64,000 bases of DNA. It comes from Pseudomonadota bacterium (lineage in GTDB: Bacteria; Desulfobacterota; Desulfovibrionia; Desulfovibrionales; Desulfovibrionaceae). The stretch is from NCBI GenBank assembly GCA_023411815.1, contig JAEYOJ010000059.1:1-64000 (forward strand), given 5' to 3'. A program made the position numbers and the translations under genes. This document shows, piece by piece, positions 1-10,011 of the stretch (position 1 is the first letter of the stretch; each line of letters begins with the position of its first letter). The notes beneath the pieces are model-generated. The model had not been told where the DNA came from, did not search any database, and saw only the letters and a program-made list of their open reading frames with translations.

Positions 1-500
1 TTCAGATGAAAGCGCTTCTTGAAGCCCATGACCAGCAGGAAGAGCGCGGTCAGATAGATGGTGTTCAGAAAGCCTAGCGTGGTGGACATACCCGACACGG
101 GCTGGCCGGTGTTGGACAGCATGATGAGCGTGAAGGTACCGGCGAAGAGCGCCAGGGTGAGCACCGCCACCCAGACCAGCGCGCCGGAGACCCAGGCGAT
201 GGTCGCGGGTCTGTGCTCGGGCGTGAGCCAGTGGGCGTGGCTGGGAATGATCTTCAGATAACGGTCCGGCAGTTTGTGCGCGTAGTAGCGGGCCACGATG
301 CCGTAAACCGCGAAGAATGCGGTCACGCCCAGGTAGAAGGCCGCGAAGGCCGCTTTGGGCAGGGTCGTCTCGGGCTGGCCCCAAACGTCGTAGCGGGTGG
401 CCACGCGCGCGGGCAGGTCTCCGAAGAAATAGAAGAACTGGCCAAGGGAGGCGAGGATGAGCAGGATCAGTAAAGAGAGAGCTATTCCACGGGTTTTCAT
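1..500 (-). CDS. DUF1648-type integral membrane protein (3' end cut off by window edge)
   Basis: Reading leftwards from the ATG at 500, an uninterrupted frame of 166 codons runs to the window edge, so the C-terminus is missing. The protein starts MKTRGIALSLL, has a first membrane helix at about residues 7-26, then a loop with LPARVATRYDVWG, which resembles the DUF1648 loop (small helix, 'LP..i..h....G'). Further hydrophobic segments lie at about residues 44-65, 100-122 and 140-160. Family members are multi-pass membrane proteins of unknown function; some resemble the SdpI immunity family. The gene diverges from tpx, about 107 bases away. Identification rests on the loop motif and topology only. 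Confidence 0.6.
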   Translation of the reverse strand, partial: MKTRGIALSLLILLILASLGQFFYFFGDLPARVATRYDVWGQPETTLPKAAFAAFYLGVTAFFAVYGIVARYYAHKLPDRYLKIIPSHAHWLTPEHRPATIAWVSGALVWVAVLTLALFAGTFTLIMLSNTGQPVSGMSTTLGFLNTIYLTALFLLVMGFKKRFHL

Positions 501-607
501 GCCCGGTGCATACAGGCGCGGGGCTGGGGCGTCAATCGGCTTGCCAGGGTCTTGCCGCTCCTGCATACAGGGTAGGTCTGGAGAACCTCAACCGTATGGG
601 AGAAACC

Positions 608-1141
608 ATGGCACAGGAACGCGCTGGTATAGTGACCATGAAGGGCCAAGGCCTGACCTTGACCGGACGGGAGTTGCGCAAGGGAGACCAGTTGCCGGAC
701 GTGGCGCTGCTGGACACGGGTCTGAACACGGTGCGCCTGTCGGATTTCTCGGGCAAGGTGCTGATCATCGCCGCCGTGCCCTCCCTGGATACCTCGGTGT
801 GCAGCATGGAGGCACGTCGCTTCAACAAAGAGGCCGAGAGTCTGGGCGGCGACGTGCAGGTGCTGGTGGTGAGCATGGACCTGCCCTTCGCGCAGAAGCG
901 CTGGGCCGAAGAGGTGGGCGTGCGCGCCCTGACGCTTCTATCGGACCACCGCGACGCGGCCTTCGGAAGCGAATTCGGCATCCTGCTCAAGGAATTGCGG
1001 CTGCTGGCGCGCTCGGTGTTCGTGGCCGACAGGAGCGGCAAGCTGCAGTACGTGCAGGTCGTGCCCGAGGTCACGGACGAGCCGGACTACGACACGGCCT
1101 TGAAGCTGGCTCGCGAGCTGGTCCAGGAGATGGCGGCCTAG
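608..1141 (+). CDS. tpx: thiol peroxidase (Tpx), single-cysteine form
   Basis: This is a 177-residue atypical 2-Cys peroxiredoxin-family protein that would reduce H2O2 or alkyl hydroperoxides in the cytoplasm. The peroxidatic site is at C65 in VPSLDTSVCS. DLPFAQKRW (about 91-99) and the C-terminal EVTDEPDYDTAL segment match Tpx closely. The resolving cysteine of E. coli Tpx (C95, 34 residues after C61) is W99 here, at exactly the same spacing, and the protein has no other cysteine. It must therefore use an external thiol or partner protein. The start at 608 has GGGAGA just upstream; an in-frame ATG at 596 is the alternative. The stop codon shares bases with that of the convergent gene at 1138. 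Confidence 0.93.
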   Translation: MAQERAGIVTMKGQGLTLTGRELRKGDQLPDVALLDTGLNTVRLSDFSGKVLIIAAVPSLDTSVCSMEARRFNKEAESLGGDVQVLVVSMDLPFAQKRWAEEVGVRALTLLSDHRDAAFGSEFGILLKELRLLARSVFVADRSGKLQYVQVVPEVTDEPDYDTALKLARELVQEMAA

Positions 1142-1419
1142 GCTTCGGCCGGGAGGCCGTCCTGGCGCAGGTAGTCGCCTACCGCCAGGAACATCTCTTC
1201 CGAAGGGTCCTGAGGCGGAAGGATGGCCTCCTGGCCGGCCAGGGAGCAGAGGCATTCGTACAGACGGCCCAGGCAGACCTGCGCGGGATTGTCGCCACAC
1301 AGCGCCCGCACGAGCAGCTTGAGACGCTCGGGCGCATGCGGCGAAAGAGCCAGGTGCAGTTTGCCGAAATGGGACGTGAAGAAGAAATGCGAGTAGTACG
1401 AAGCGGCTATGTTCCTCAT
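1138..1419 (-). CDS. small conserved-looking protein of unknown function (93 aa)
   Basis: The ATG at 1419 is preceded by AGAGG at good spacing, which supports a real gene and sets the start. The product begins MRNIAASYYSHFFF, is rich in aromatic residues at the N-terminus and contains three cysteines in the middle (ALCGDN, QVCLGRLYECLCSL). No signal peptide or clear membrane segment is seen. I do not recognise the family. It converges with tpx and the two stop codons overlap on the four bases CTAG, so there is no room for separate terminators. Nothing in the sequence gives a function. Confidence 0.6.
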   Translation of the reverse strand: MRNIAASYYSHFFFTSHFGKLHLALSPHAPERLKLLVRALCGDNPAQVCLGRLYECLCSLAGQEAILPPQDPSEEMFLAVGDYLRQDGLPAEA

Positions 1420-1590
1420 GGCTAACCTCTCCGCGGTTAGTGGGACAGCCAAAACGGAGGAGCGGCTTATGGGGAAGTCGGCGGAGCCGAACCCCTGAGG
1501 AACTTCCTAAATTGAACAGAGTTGTTTGTCAAATTTGTGATTGAGTCAGGGACGAATAGACAATCACCAGTCTGGCATAACTAAGTTTGT

Positions 1591-1603
1591 AAAAAAGAAG
1601 CCT

Positions 1604-1614
<11 letters not shown>
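1591..1614 (-). terminator. rho-independent terminator of the hybrid kinase gene
   Basis: On the minus strand GAGCC-CTGAA-GGCTT is followed by CTTTTTT. The stop codon of the upstream gene lies inside the hairpin loop region. Confidence 0.6.
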
Positions 1615-3151
<1,537 letters not shown>

Positions 3152-3696
3152 CAGGCGGGCATGTCCACTCGCGGCTCCAGGCCGCGCGGCAATAGATTCG
3201 ACGCCGCTGGCGCTTGCCTGGGCGTATGGGCCGGCTTGGCCCGGTCGGTCATAACTGGATGAGTTTATATAGCATTGATAGTGGCGGGCAAGGCAAGGCG
3301 AAAATGCTGTCCGCATGAGGACATATGGGTTTATTCCGCTTTCTGGGATTCGTCGGGGGACAATGCCGCACCCGGCATCAGGCCTGCTCCCAAGCCCCGG
3401 CTCTCTCGTGTACGCTTGACTCCATTGTTGCTGTTCTTCTTTGCTTGACTCGCGGGGGCGGGCATGGCATAGGGCTTGTCAAGAAAGGGATTGGGTGCCT
3501 GCGTCGGCTTGATTCGGCTGGAAACGGCATCGCGCGGCGCTCGGGTCGGCAGCCTGTCGCCGAACGGGCGGCAAGGCCGTAAGTCCCGCCTGACACGGAG
3601 CATTTGTGAGCAATGTTTGAGCCTTGTCCAAACATTGCGGAGCTGGAACGGCCAAGTCGGCTTGTTCAGCCGTCAGTCAAACAAGGAAGGCATGCC
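3152..3696. other. 545-base intergenic region with one palindrome
   Basis: This lies between the divergent hybrid-kinase and repressor genes. Apart from the palindrome at 3610-3638, nothing is supported. Short open frames on both strands here lack ribosome binding sites and recognisable sequence. Confidence 0.6.
3610..3638. promoter_or_regulatory. perfect 10-base inverted repeat, candidate operator for the S24 repressor
   Basis: GCAATGTTTG and CAAACATTGC form a perfect dyad separated by nine bases. The centre is about 73 bases upstream of the GTG start of the CI/S24-type repressor. That is a normal place for an autoregulatory operator. There is no T-run, so a terminator is less likely. The assignment to this repressor is inferred from position only. 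Confidence 0.55.
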
Positions 3697-4440
3697 GTGA
3701 AAAATCCGGAAGAAGCGTACAATCTGGAAGGGTTCGGAGTGGACGACATTCTCCGGCGCATCATGTACGCCACCAGCTTGCGTACCCAGGCCCAGCTTGC
3801 CGAGCGCCTGGGCGTGCGGCGGGCGGCCATCACCGACGCCAAGCGCCGCAGGGCCGTGCCCGCAGAATGGTTCCTCAAGCTCTGCCGCATGTACCAGCTC
3901 AATCCCGTCTGGCTCGAAAGCGGCCTGGGCCCCATGCGCGTGGGTGAGGAAGCCCAGCAGCCCGAGCCGCAGCGCCACAAGGGCCGCCCCGTGCTCAACG
4001 AGTCCGAGGGGCCGTTCCATCTGGACGAGTTCGCCTTCATCCCCAAGGTCACGGCCGTGCCGCGCATGGGCCCCGAGGGCCTGGAGACGGACGCGCAGGT
4101 CGAGGGCTACTTCGCCTTCCGTCAGGACTGGCTGCGACGCAAGGGCAACATCTCACAGATGTGCCTCATGCGCGTGGCCGGCGACTCCATGGAGCCGACC
4201 CTGCGCGACGGCGATGCCGTGCTGCTCGACCAGTCCCAGACCGAAGTGGTCTACGGCAAGATCTACGTCGTGGGCATCGACGACGGCGTGGTGGTCAAGC
4301 GCCTGGACAAGCGGCCCGGCAAGCTCGTGCTCGTCAGCGACAATCGCCAGGTCTACCCGCCGCTGGAGGTCGCCCTGAACGAGTCCGTCAGCGTGCGCAT
4401 CGTGGGCCGGGTCATTTGGCTGGCCCGCGAGATATTCTAG
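3697..4440 (+). CDS. CI/LexA-like transcriptional repressor with S24 peptidase domain
   Basis: This 247-residue DNA-binding protein has an N-terminal phage-CI-type helix-turn-helix (about 15-78; AQLAERLGVRRAAITDAKRR) and a C-terminal S24 peptidase fold (about 115-245). The catalytic pair is visible as S164 in AGDSMEPTL and K201 in GVVVKRLD, as in LexA, UmuD and CI. No clear Ala-Gly or Cys-Gly cleavage site is evident in the linker, so self-cleavage is uncertain. The start is the GTG at 3697, preceded by AAGGAAGG; the nearby ATG at 3692 is out of frame. No phage genes are adjacent, so it is probably a chromosomal stress or lifestyle regulator. A strong terminator follows. Confidence 0.87.
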   Translation: MKNPEEAYNLEGFGVDDILRRIMYATSLRTQAQLAERLGVRRAAITDAKRRRAVPAEWFLKLCRMYQLNPVWLESGLGPMRVGEEAQQPEPQRHKGRPVLNESEGPFHLDEFAFIPKVTAVPRMGPEGLETDAQVEGYFAFRQDWLRRKGNISQMCLMRVAGDSMEPTLRDGDAVLLDQSQTEVVYGKIYVVGIDDGVVVKRLDKRPGKLVLVSDNRQVYPPLEVALNESVSVRIVGRVIWLAREIF

Positions 4441-4474
4441 CAGGCCTCTTCATCCGCAGCATAAAGCGATCGAC

Positions 4475-4507
4475 AGCGCCCAGGCGACGAGCCGGGCGCT
4501 TTTTTTT
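4475..4507 (+). terminator. rho-independent terminator after the S24 repressor
   Basis: AGCGCCC and GGGCGCT form a perfect 7-base-pair stem with a 12-base loop, followed immediately by eight T residues. It starts about 35 bases after the stop codon. Confidence 0.88.
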
Positions 4508-4637
4508 GCGCCCAGAGAAGCCTTCCTGCTTTCGAAAAAAAAACAGGGGCCAGGGAAATCATATTCCTGTTGGGAGGGTCTGGGGGAGCGAGGCGCTCAG
4601 GCAGGCAACGCTCTTCCCAGCGATTATGCTATATGCT

Positions 4638-5147
4638 TTAAACCTTGCGCGGTTTTGCCTTCCAGGGCTTGAGCACCGAGATGGCCACGGCGAAGACGAG
4701 CGTACCCACCTGCACGGGAGCCCACAGGGAGTTCATGGCCTTGTTGTGCAGGTAGGCGGGATTGTGCAGCGCATCTAGGCCCAGTTCCAGGGATGCGGGC
4801 GCCAGGGCGTTGAGCCAGGGGCCCAGGAAGAATGTCCCGAAGAGGATGCCGCCAACGGTGATTATCCATTTGAGCGTGATCCAGCCGTGGCGGAAGAAGC
4901 CCCAATTGGTCAGCAGGGAATAGAGCAGACCGGTGATGAGGCAGCCGAAGGCCCCAGGGATGATGAGCCAGTCGTCCACGAATTTCATGGACGTGTCGAT
5001 GCCGTGCAGCATGCCGCCGGTGCCGTCGGGGCCGGGGGACATGGCGAACTGCATGGCCACCAGGGTCACGCCCGGCCCCACCCAGATGCAGACGAAGAAC
5101 AGATGCACGATCTTGAGCCACTTCTGGCCCGTTGCGCCCAGTTTCAT
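4638..5147 (-). CDS. four-helix membrane protein, DUF2269-like
   Basis: This 169-residue integral membrane protein has hydrophobic segments at about residues 10-34, 58-80, 90-112 and 145-162. The N-terminal WLKIVHLFFVCIWVGPG with a histidine in the first helix resembles the DUF2269 (COG5528) family, whose function is not known. The start has a G-rich Shine-Dalgarno-like stretch about eight bases upstream. The gene stands alone, diverging from the MFS gene at 5278. The histidine at the head of helix 1 also recalls small haem-binding membrane proteins (CopD/DUF2214-like), but there is no set of paired histidines to support haem binding. Confidence 0.6.
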   Translation of the reverse strand: MKLGATGQKWLKIVHLFFVCIWVGPGVTLVAMQFAMSPGPDGTGGMLHGIDTSMKFVDDWLIIPGAFGCLITGLLYSLLTNWGFFRHGWITLKWIITVGGILFGTFFLGPWLNALAPASLELGLDALHNPAYLHNKAMNSLWAPVQVGTLVFAVAISVLKPWKAKPRKV

Positions 5148-5277
5148 GCTTTTCCCCCCAATGATATCCGCTGGACATAGCCCAACCCCTGCGCTCCCGC
5201 AACGTCACGGACGCGGCTCGACACGGGCGGGCTTCTGGCTGTAAGGCTTGGCGAGGCAACGACTTGCGGGGGGAGAC

Positions 5278-6591
<1,314 letters not shown>

Positions 6592-6608
6592 CTAATTTGG
6601 CATTTGGC

Positions 6609-6676
6609 CCGAGGGATGGCGCTGCCCTCTCCCAGATTCACCCCGCCAGGTAAATGATGTCCCTGTGCCCTCATTT
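6609..6676 (+). repeat. dispersed double-hairpin repeat, degenerate copy
   Basis: The sequence GAGGGATGGCGCTGCCCTCTC, then CCGCCAGG-taaatgatgt-CCCTG and a final CCCTCATTT, aligns with the copies at 56025-56113 and 61681-61761. It starts 18 bases after the MFS stop codon, like the other copies relative to their upstream genes. This copy is the most diverged. Confidence 0.6.
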
Positions 6677-6730
6677 CATGGGCAAATCGTTTTGGATCTT
6701 GTCCTTGCCCGCCTTAAGTCTGCCTTGCCG

Positions 6731-8083
6731 CTACGCATCCACTGCCCCCGATTTTTTATTGCCTGGTCTTTTCAACATCTGCAGAAGTTCGTCATAACGC
6801 CGGCGTACGTCGGCACGATCGTCATCCTCAGGCAGGTTGCGTTCGGCCTCGCGCAGGATCATGTCGGCGTGGCGTCGAACGCTCTCCTTTCGCTCGCTGG
6901 TCCGCGCGAAAACGGCCACGGCCTGCAGCACCTCGAGCATGCGGATGGTCACGGCCGCATTGTGCGCGCTGTTTTGGCGGATGGAGTTGAAGGCCGCGTT
7001 CATGGCTCCGGCGAAGGTGTTTGCGTGCGTGACCACGCGCAAGCGGCCGTCGTCGTCCCGGTGGGCGGTTCGGGGCATGCGCCGCCTAGCCAGCAGGGCC
7101 ATGGCCGAACCGAGACGGTCGATGCAGCCCAGGGCCGTGAACGTATCGTTGATGCCGGGCGACAGGGCGCGCAAGGCGATCTCCACCAGTTGATGGATGG
7201 CGTACTCCAGATCCTGGAATGGAGTGCGCATGCTGCCGATGACGAACTGATCATTCACGTTCTTCACCACATCGCGGTTCAGGGACGTGCGCGGCCAGGC
7301 GCGCAGGAGCGGCGTTCCCTGCACGATATACTCCCCAGGCTTGTAGGCCAGGACGAAGATGAGGTCCTTTTGCTTGGCCAGGTGGACGAGTCCGTCGATC
7401 TCCAGGGCCTGCAGATAACCGTGCTCCAGGGCCGGGGCCACGGCCGAGTTTTGCTCGAAATCAATTGGCATGTCGGGGACCGGCTCTGGCTCTTCGGCGC
7501 TCGCGTCCATGGGCTTGGGGCAAAGCTGCTCGATGGTATAGACCAGTTCCTTGTCCACGATGTGCACGAGAGTTTCGGCCTTTATGGACGAGGCGATATG
7601 GTGAATGAAGTAGATGAGCACGAAGAAGGACATGATGGCCAGGATGATGCCGATAGTCACGGACAGGTGGGGAACAAACACCTCGTCCACGCGAATGGCG
7701 CGGATGAGGAGCAGACAGTAGATGAATGTGGCCACGAAGAAGCCGAGTACGTACTGGTTGCTTTCATCTCGCATGAAATTGTTGAGCAGCCTGGGTCCGA
7801 ACTGCGTCGAGGCCAGGGACAGGGCCACGATGGTGATGGAAAAGGTTACGGACACCACGTTGACCATGGAAGAGCCGATGGTCGAGAGGATGGTCTGCGC
7901 TGCTTCGGCTCCGCCTCCGTAGATGAGCGGGATGCGTGTGAGGACCTTGTCCTCGAGATAGTCGTCGAGAGCGAGTGTGGCTACGGCCAAGGCGATGGCG
8001 GCCAGCACCATGAGCGTCGGCCGGAACCAGAAGCTGGAGTCGACTCTGTACCATAGGGCCTGCAGCCTTGAGCGATGCAGCAC
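6731..8083 (-). CDS. DUF2254 family membrane protein
   Basis: This 450-residue protein has four membrane helices in the first 170 residues (about 20-40, 65-90, 108-128, 135-160) and a large cytoplasmic C-terminal domain. STQFGPRLLNNFMRD and the later ALSPGINDTFTALGCIDRL are characteristic of DUF2254, a family of unknown function. The start is a GTG at 8083, three bases beyond the stop of the upstream cytochrome gene, with AGGAG about nine bases away, so the two genes are probably co-transcribed and translationally coupled. Pairing with a cytochrome does not define a function. Confidence 0.85.
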   Translation of the reverse strand: MLHRSRLQALWYRVDSSFWFRPTLMVLAAIALAVATLALDDYLEDKVLTRIPLIYGGGAEAAQTILSTIGSSMVNVVSVTFSITIVALSLASTQFGPRLLNNFMRDESNQYVLGFFVATFIYCLLLIRAIRVDEVFVPHLSVTIGIILAIMSFFVLIYFIHHIASSIKAETLVHIVDKELVYTIEQLCPKPMDASAEEPEPVPDMPIDFEQNSAVAPALEHGYLQALEIDGLVHLAKQKDLIFVLAYKPGEYIVQGTPLLRAWPRTSLNRDVVKNVNDQFVIGSMRTPFQDLEYAIHQLVEIALRALSPGINDTFTALGCIDRLGSAMALLARRRMPRTAHRDDDGRLRVVTHANTFAGAMNAAFNSIRQNSAHNAAVTIRMLEVLQAVAVFARTSERKESVRRHADMILREAERNLPEDDDRADVRRRYDELLQMLKRPGNKKSGAVDA

Positions 8084-8086
8084 GTC

Positions 8087-9643
8087 TTATGGCTCCTGCC
8101 TGCTCTGGCTTTGCCGGCGCATGTCCAGCCAGTCGTGCAGCTCGCTGGCCGTGCGCGAAAGGTGGTAGCGTCCTTTCTCGAACACTCCGTAGTCGCCTCC
8201 GCCGGCCATGGCCGCGGCATAACGTATGGAATTGGCGTAGAACAGCCAGGCGTCGCTCCAGATGCGTTCCGGATATTCGTCGAAGGGATTGCCTCCCTTG
8301 TCCTGGCCATGAGCCAGTCCCCTGGCCCATATTTCCTGCATGATGTCCGTGATGCGCGCGGTCTTCTCGTTGGTTTCGCGCACGGCCTGCTCGAAATGCT
8401 CCCAGTGGCCCTTGATCCAGGAAGAGTCATGGCAAGCCGTGCACGACAGCTGCATGGCCTTGGCGCGTCGGTCCCGCTCGGCCGCATCGGCCAGGAATTT
8501 CACGGCGAACTTCCCGTCCAGGTCCGCGGGCAGGGGCAGGCCCTGACTGTTGCGGATGATGGTCGTGTCGGGCTTGAGTGGATGGGGGTGGGCATAAACC
8601 AGCCCGAACAGCCTCCAGGCCAGGCGGTCGTTCATGCGGTGCGTGCGCTTGGCCACGACCGCGCCCTCGGTGTTCACGAGCAGGCTGACGTGGCAGGCCG
8701 CGCAGGTCGGAGCGGTGAAGTCCTTGCCCACGGTCCAGGGCACGGCCGCGTAGTTCCAGCCTTTGCCCAGCGCCGCGTGGATCTTGCCGTGGGCGCTGGC
8801 CGCGTAAACGTAATACACGGGCACGTCCGGGCCTTCGTGGCACTCCTTGCAGGTATAGGGCGAGCGGGCCTCCTTGATGGAGAAGACATGGCGCGTGTGG
8901 CAGGCCGAACAGGCTCCCAGGCTGCCGTCGAGGTTCACGCGGCCCACTCCGCGATTGGGCCAGCCCTTGACGACCGTGAAATCCATTTCGCCCTGGTCCG
9001 TCTCGCGCGTGGCCGTGCCTGTCACTGACAGCCGCGTGCCGTGGCAGGAAAAGCAGGACTGGTCCTGCACGGCCTGCTCGGGCGCGACAAAGGACAGCCT
9101 GCCCCCGGATAGGCGCGGCGAGCCGTTGATGGCCTGCATGAGCTGGCCGAAGACCGGGTTGCCGGCCAGGTTGCCGTGGGCGTGGGACATGACGTTATCG
9201 GCGAACTGGCGGCGCTCCTCGCCGTGGCACAAGCCGCAGTCGTCCGGGCTGACCGCGGCGTGCACCTGGTAGCCGTTGTGCTCGAAGCTGCCGGCATGCT
9301 TGTCGGCCCGGGCCGTGTGGCACTCGGCGCAGCCCACGGAAACCCCGCGCAGCCCGTCGGGGATCGCCCCGTTCACGCGGCGTTCCAGCTCCGGCCGCTT
9401 CAGGCCCAGGGCGGGAGTTACGGCGGCATGGCGGCTGGTCTGCCAGGCCTCCACGATGCCCGGATGGATGCTCGCGTGGCAGCCCAGGCACTCTTCCGTG
9501 GCCGTGCTGACGGGGGCCGCGCCGGCGGGCGCTGCCTCCTGCCCTTGCCCCCAGGCCGAGACAGGTTGAGATACCAGGCCAAGCAGGCCGAGCAGCAGGG
9601 CGGACAGGACGGTAGGGATGGCTTTGCACGGCATGGAGTTCAT
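8087..9643 (-). CDS. periplasmic octaheme cytochrome c, HAO-like family
   Basis: This 518-residue secreted protein has a signal peptide (about residues 1-30, cleaved near SAWG) and eight CxxCH haem sites at C52, C105, C136, C197, C245, C265, C314 and C401. The spacing and the segments ASAHGKIH, GKGWNYAAVPW, APTCAACHVS and THRMNDRLAW match the hydroxylamine-oxidoreductase-like octaheme family. Members outside ammonia oxidisers are thought to act reductively on nitrite or hydroxylamine. The catalytic-haem crosslinking tyrosine cannot be decided by eye. Start at 9643: AGGAGGAG lies upstream and the signal peptide follows at once. A DUF2254 gene follows three bases later; no quinol-oxidising membrane partner is adjacent. 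Confidence 0.88.
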   Translation of the reverse strand: MNSMPCKAIPTVLSALLLGLLGLVSQPVSAWGQGQEAAPAGAAPVSTATEECLGCHASIHPGIVEAWQTSRHAAVTPALGLKRPELERRVNGAIPDGLRGVSVGCAECHTARADKHAGSFEHNGYQVHAAVSPDDCGLCHGEERRQFADNVMSHAHGNLAGNPVFGQLMQAINGSPRLSGGRLSFVAPEQAVQDQSCFSCHGTRLSVTGTATRETDQGEMDFTVVKGWPNRGVGRVNLDGSLGACSACHTRHVFSIKEARSPYTCKECHEGPDVPVYYVYAASAHGKIHAALGKGWNYAAVPWTVGKDFTAPTCAACHVSLLVNTEGAVVAKRTHRMNDRLAWRLFGLVYAHPHPLKPDTTIIRNSQGLPLPADLDGKFAVKFLADAAERDRRAKAMQLSCTACHDSSWIKGHWEHFEQAVRETNEKTARITDIMQEIWARGLAHGQDKGGNPFDEYPERIWSDAWLFYANSIRYAAAMAGGGDYGVFEKGRYHLSRTASELHDWLDMRRQSQSRQEP

Positions 9644-9829
9644 AAACGACGCTCCTCCTGAATCGTACTCACTATGCGCCGTCTTGAGGTTCGGGAGCAA
9701 TGCTTTTCTCTCGGGCGGAGGCCTACAGCGCAATGCGTCTTGCGCCTACAGCCAAGTCCGAATCGTTCGTGCATGCTTGTCTTCAGGGAGTGGGAGGTCC
9801 GACGCGGAACCATCTGGCAAGGAGGACGC

Positions 9830-9958
9830 ATGGAGGTGGCGCGCACGTCCGCCGATCTGGCGGCGCGGAAAGCGATTCAGGAACTGGTCAAGACCATGGC
9901 TGCCCGGTATGAGCGATTGCTCCAGGCACTGATTCGACGTCCTGTACCCAAAGGCTAA
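9830..9958 (+). CDS. small ORF (42 aa) ahead of ftsH
   Basis: An ATG with a near-perfect AAGGAGG four bases upstream opens a 42-codon frame that ends 53 bases before ftsH, on the same strand. The peptide is basic and helix-prone (SADLAARKAIQELVKTMAARY), without a membrane segment. I do not recognise it. The ribosome binding site and the helical composition are the only support. It could be a small regulator or leader peptide for ftsH, or a chance frame. Confidence 0.4.
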   Translation: MEVARTSADLAARKAIQELVKTMAARYERLLQALIRRPVPKG

Positions 9959-10011
9959 ACCGCTTCTGCCGGCTGTCCCGGAAGGCATGGCCGGCAGGCG
10001 CCGAGGTGCGC

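Noticed and set aside
3331..3603. Minus-strand small ORF between the hybrid kinase and the S24 repressor
   Set aside because: No ribosome binding site, biased Pro/Arg-rich composition typical of chance frames, and no recognisable sequence.
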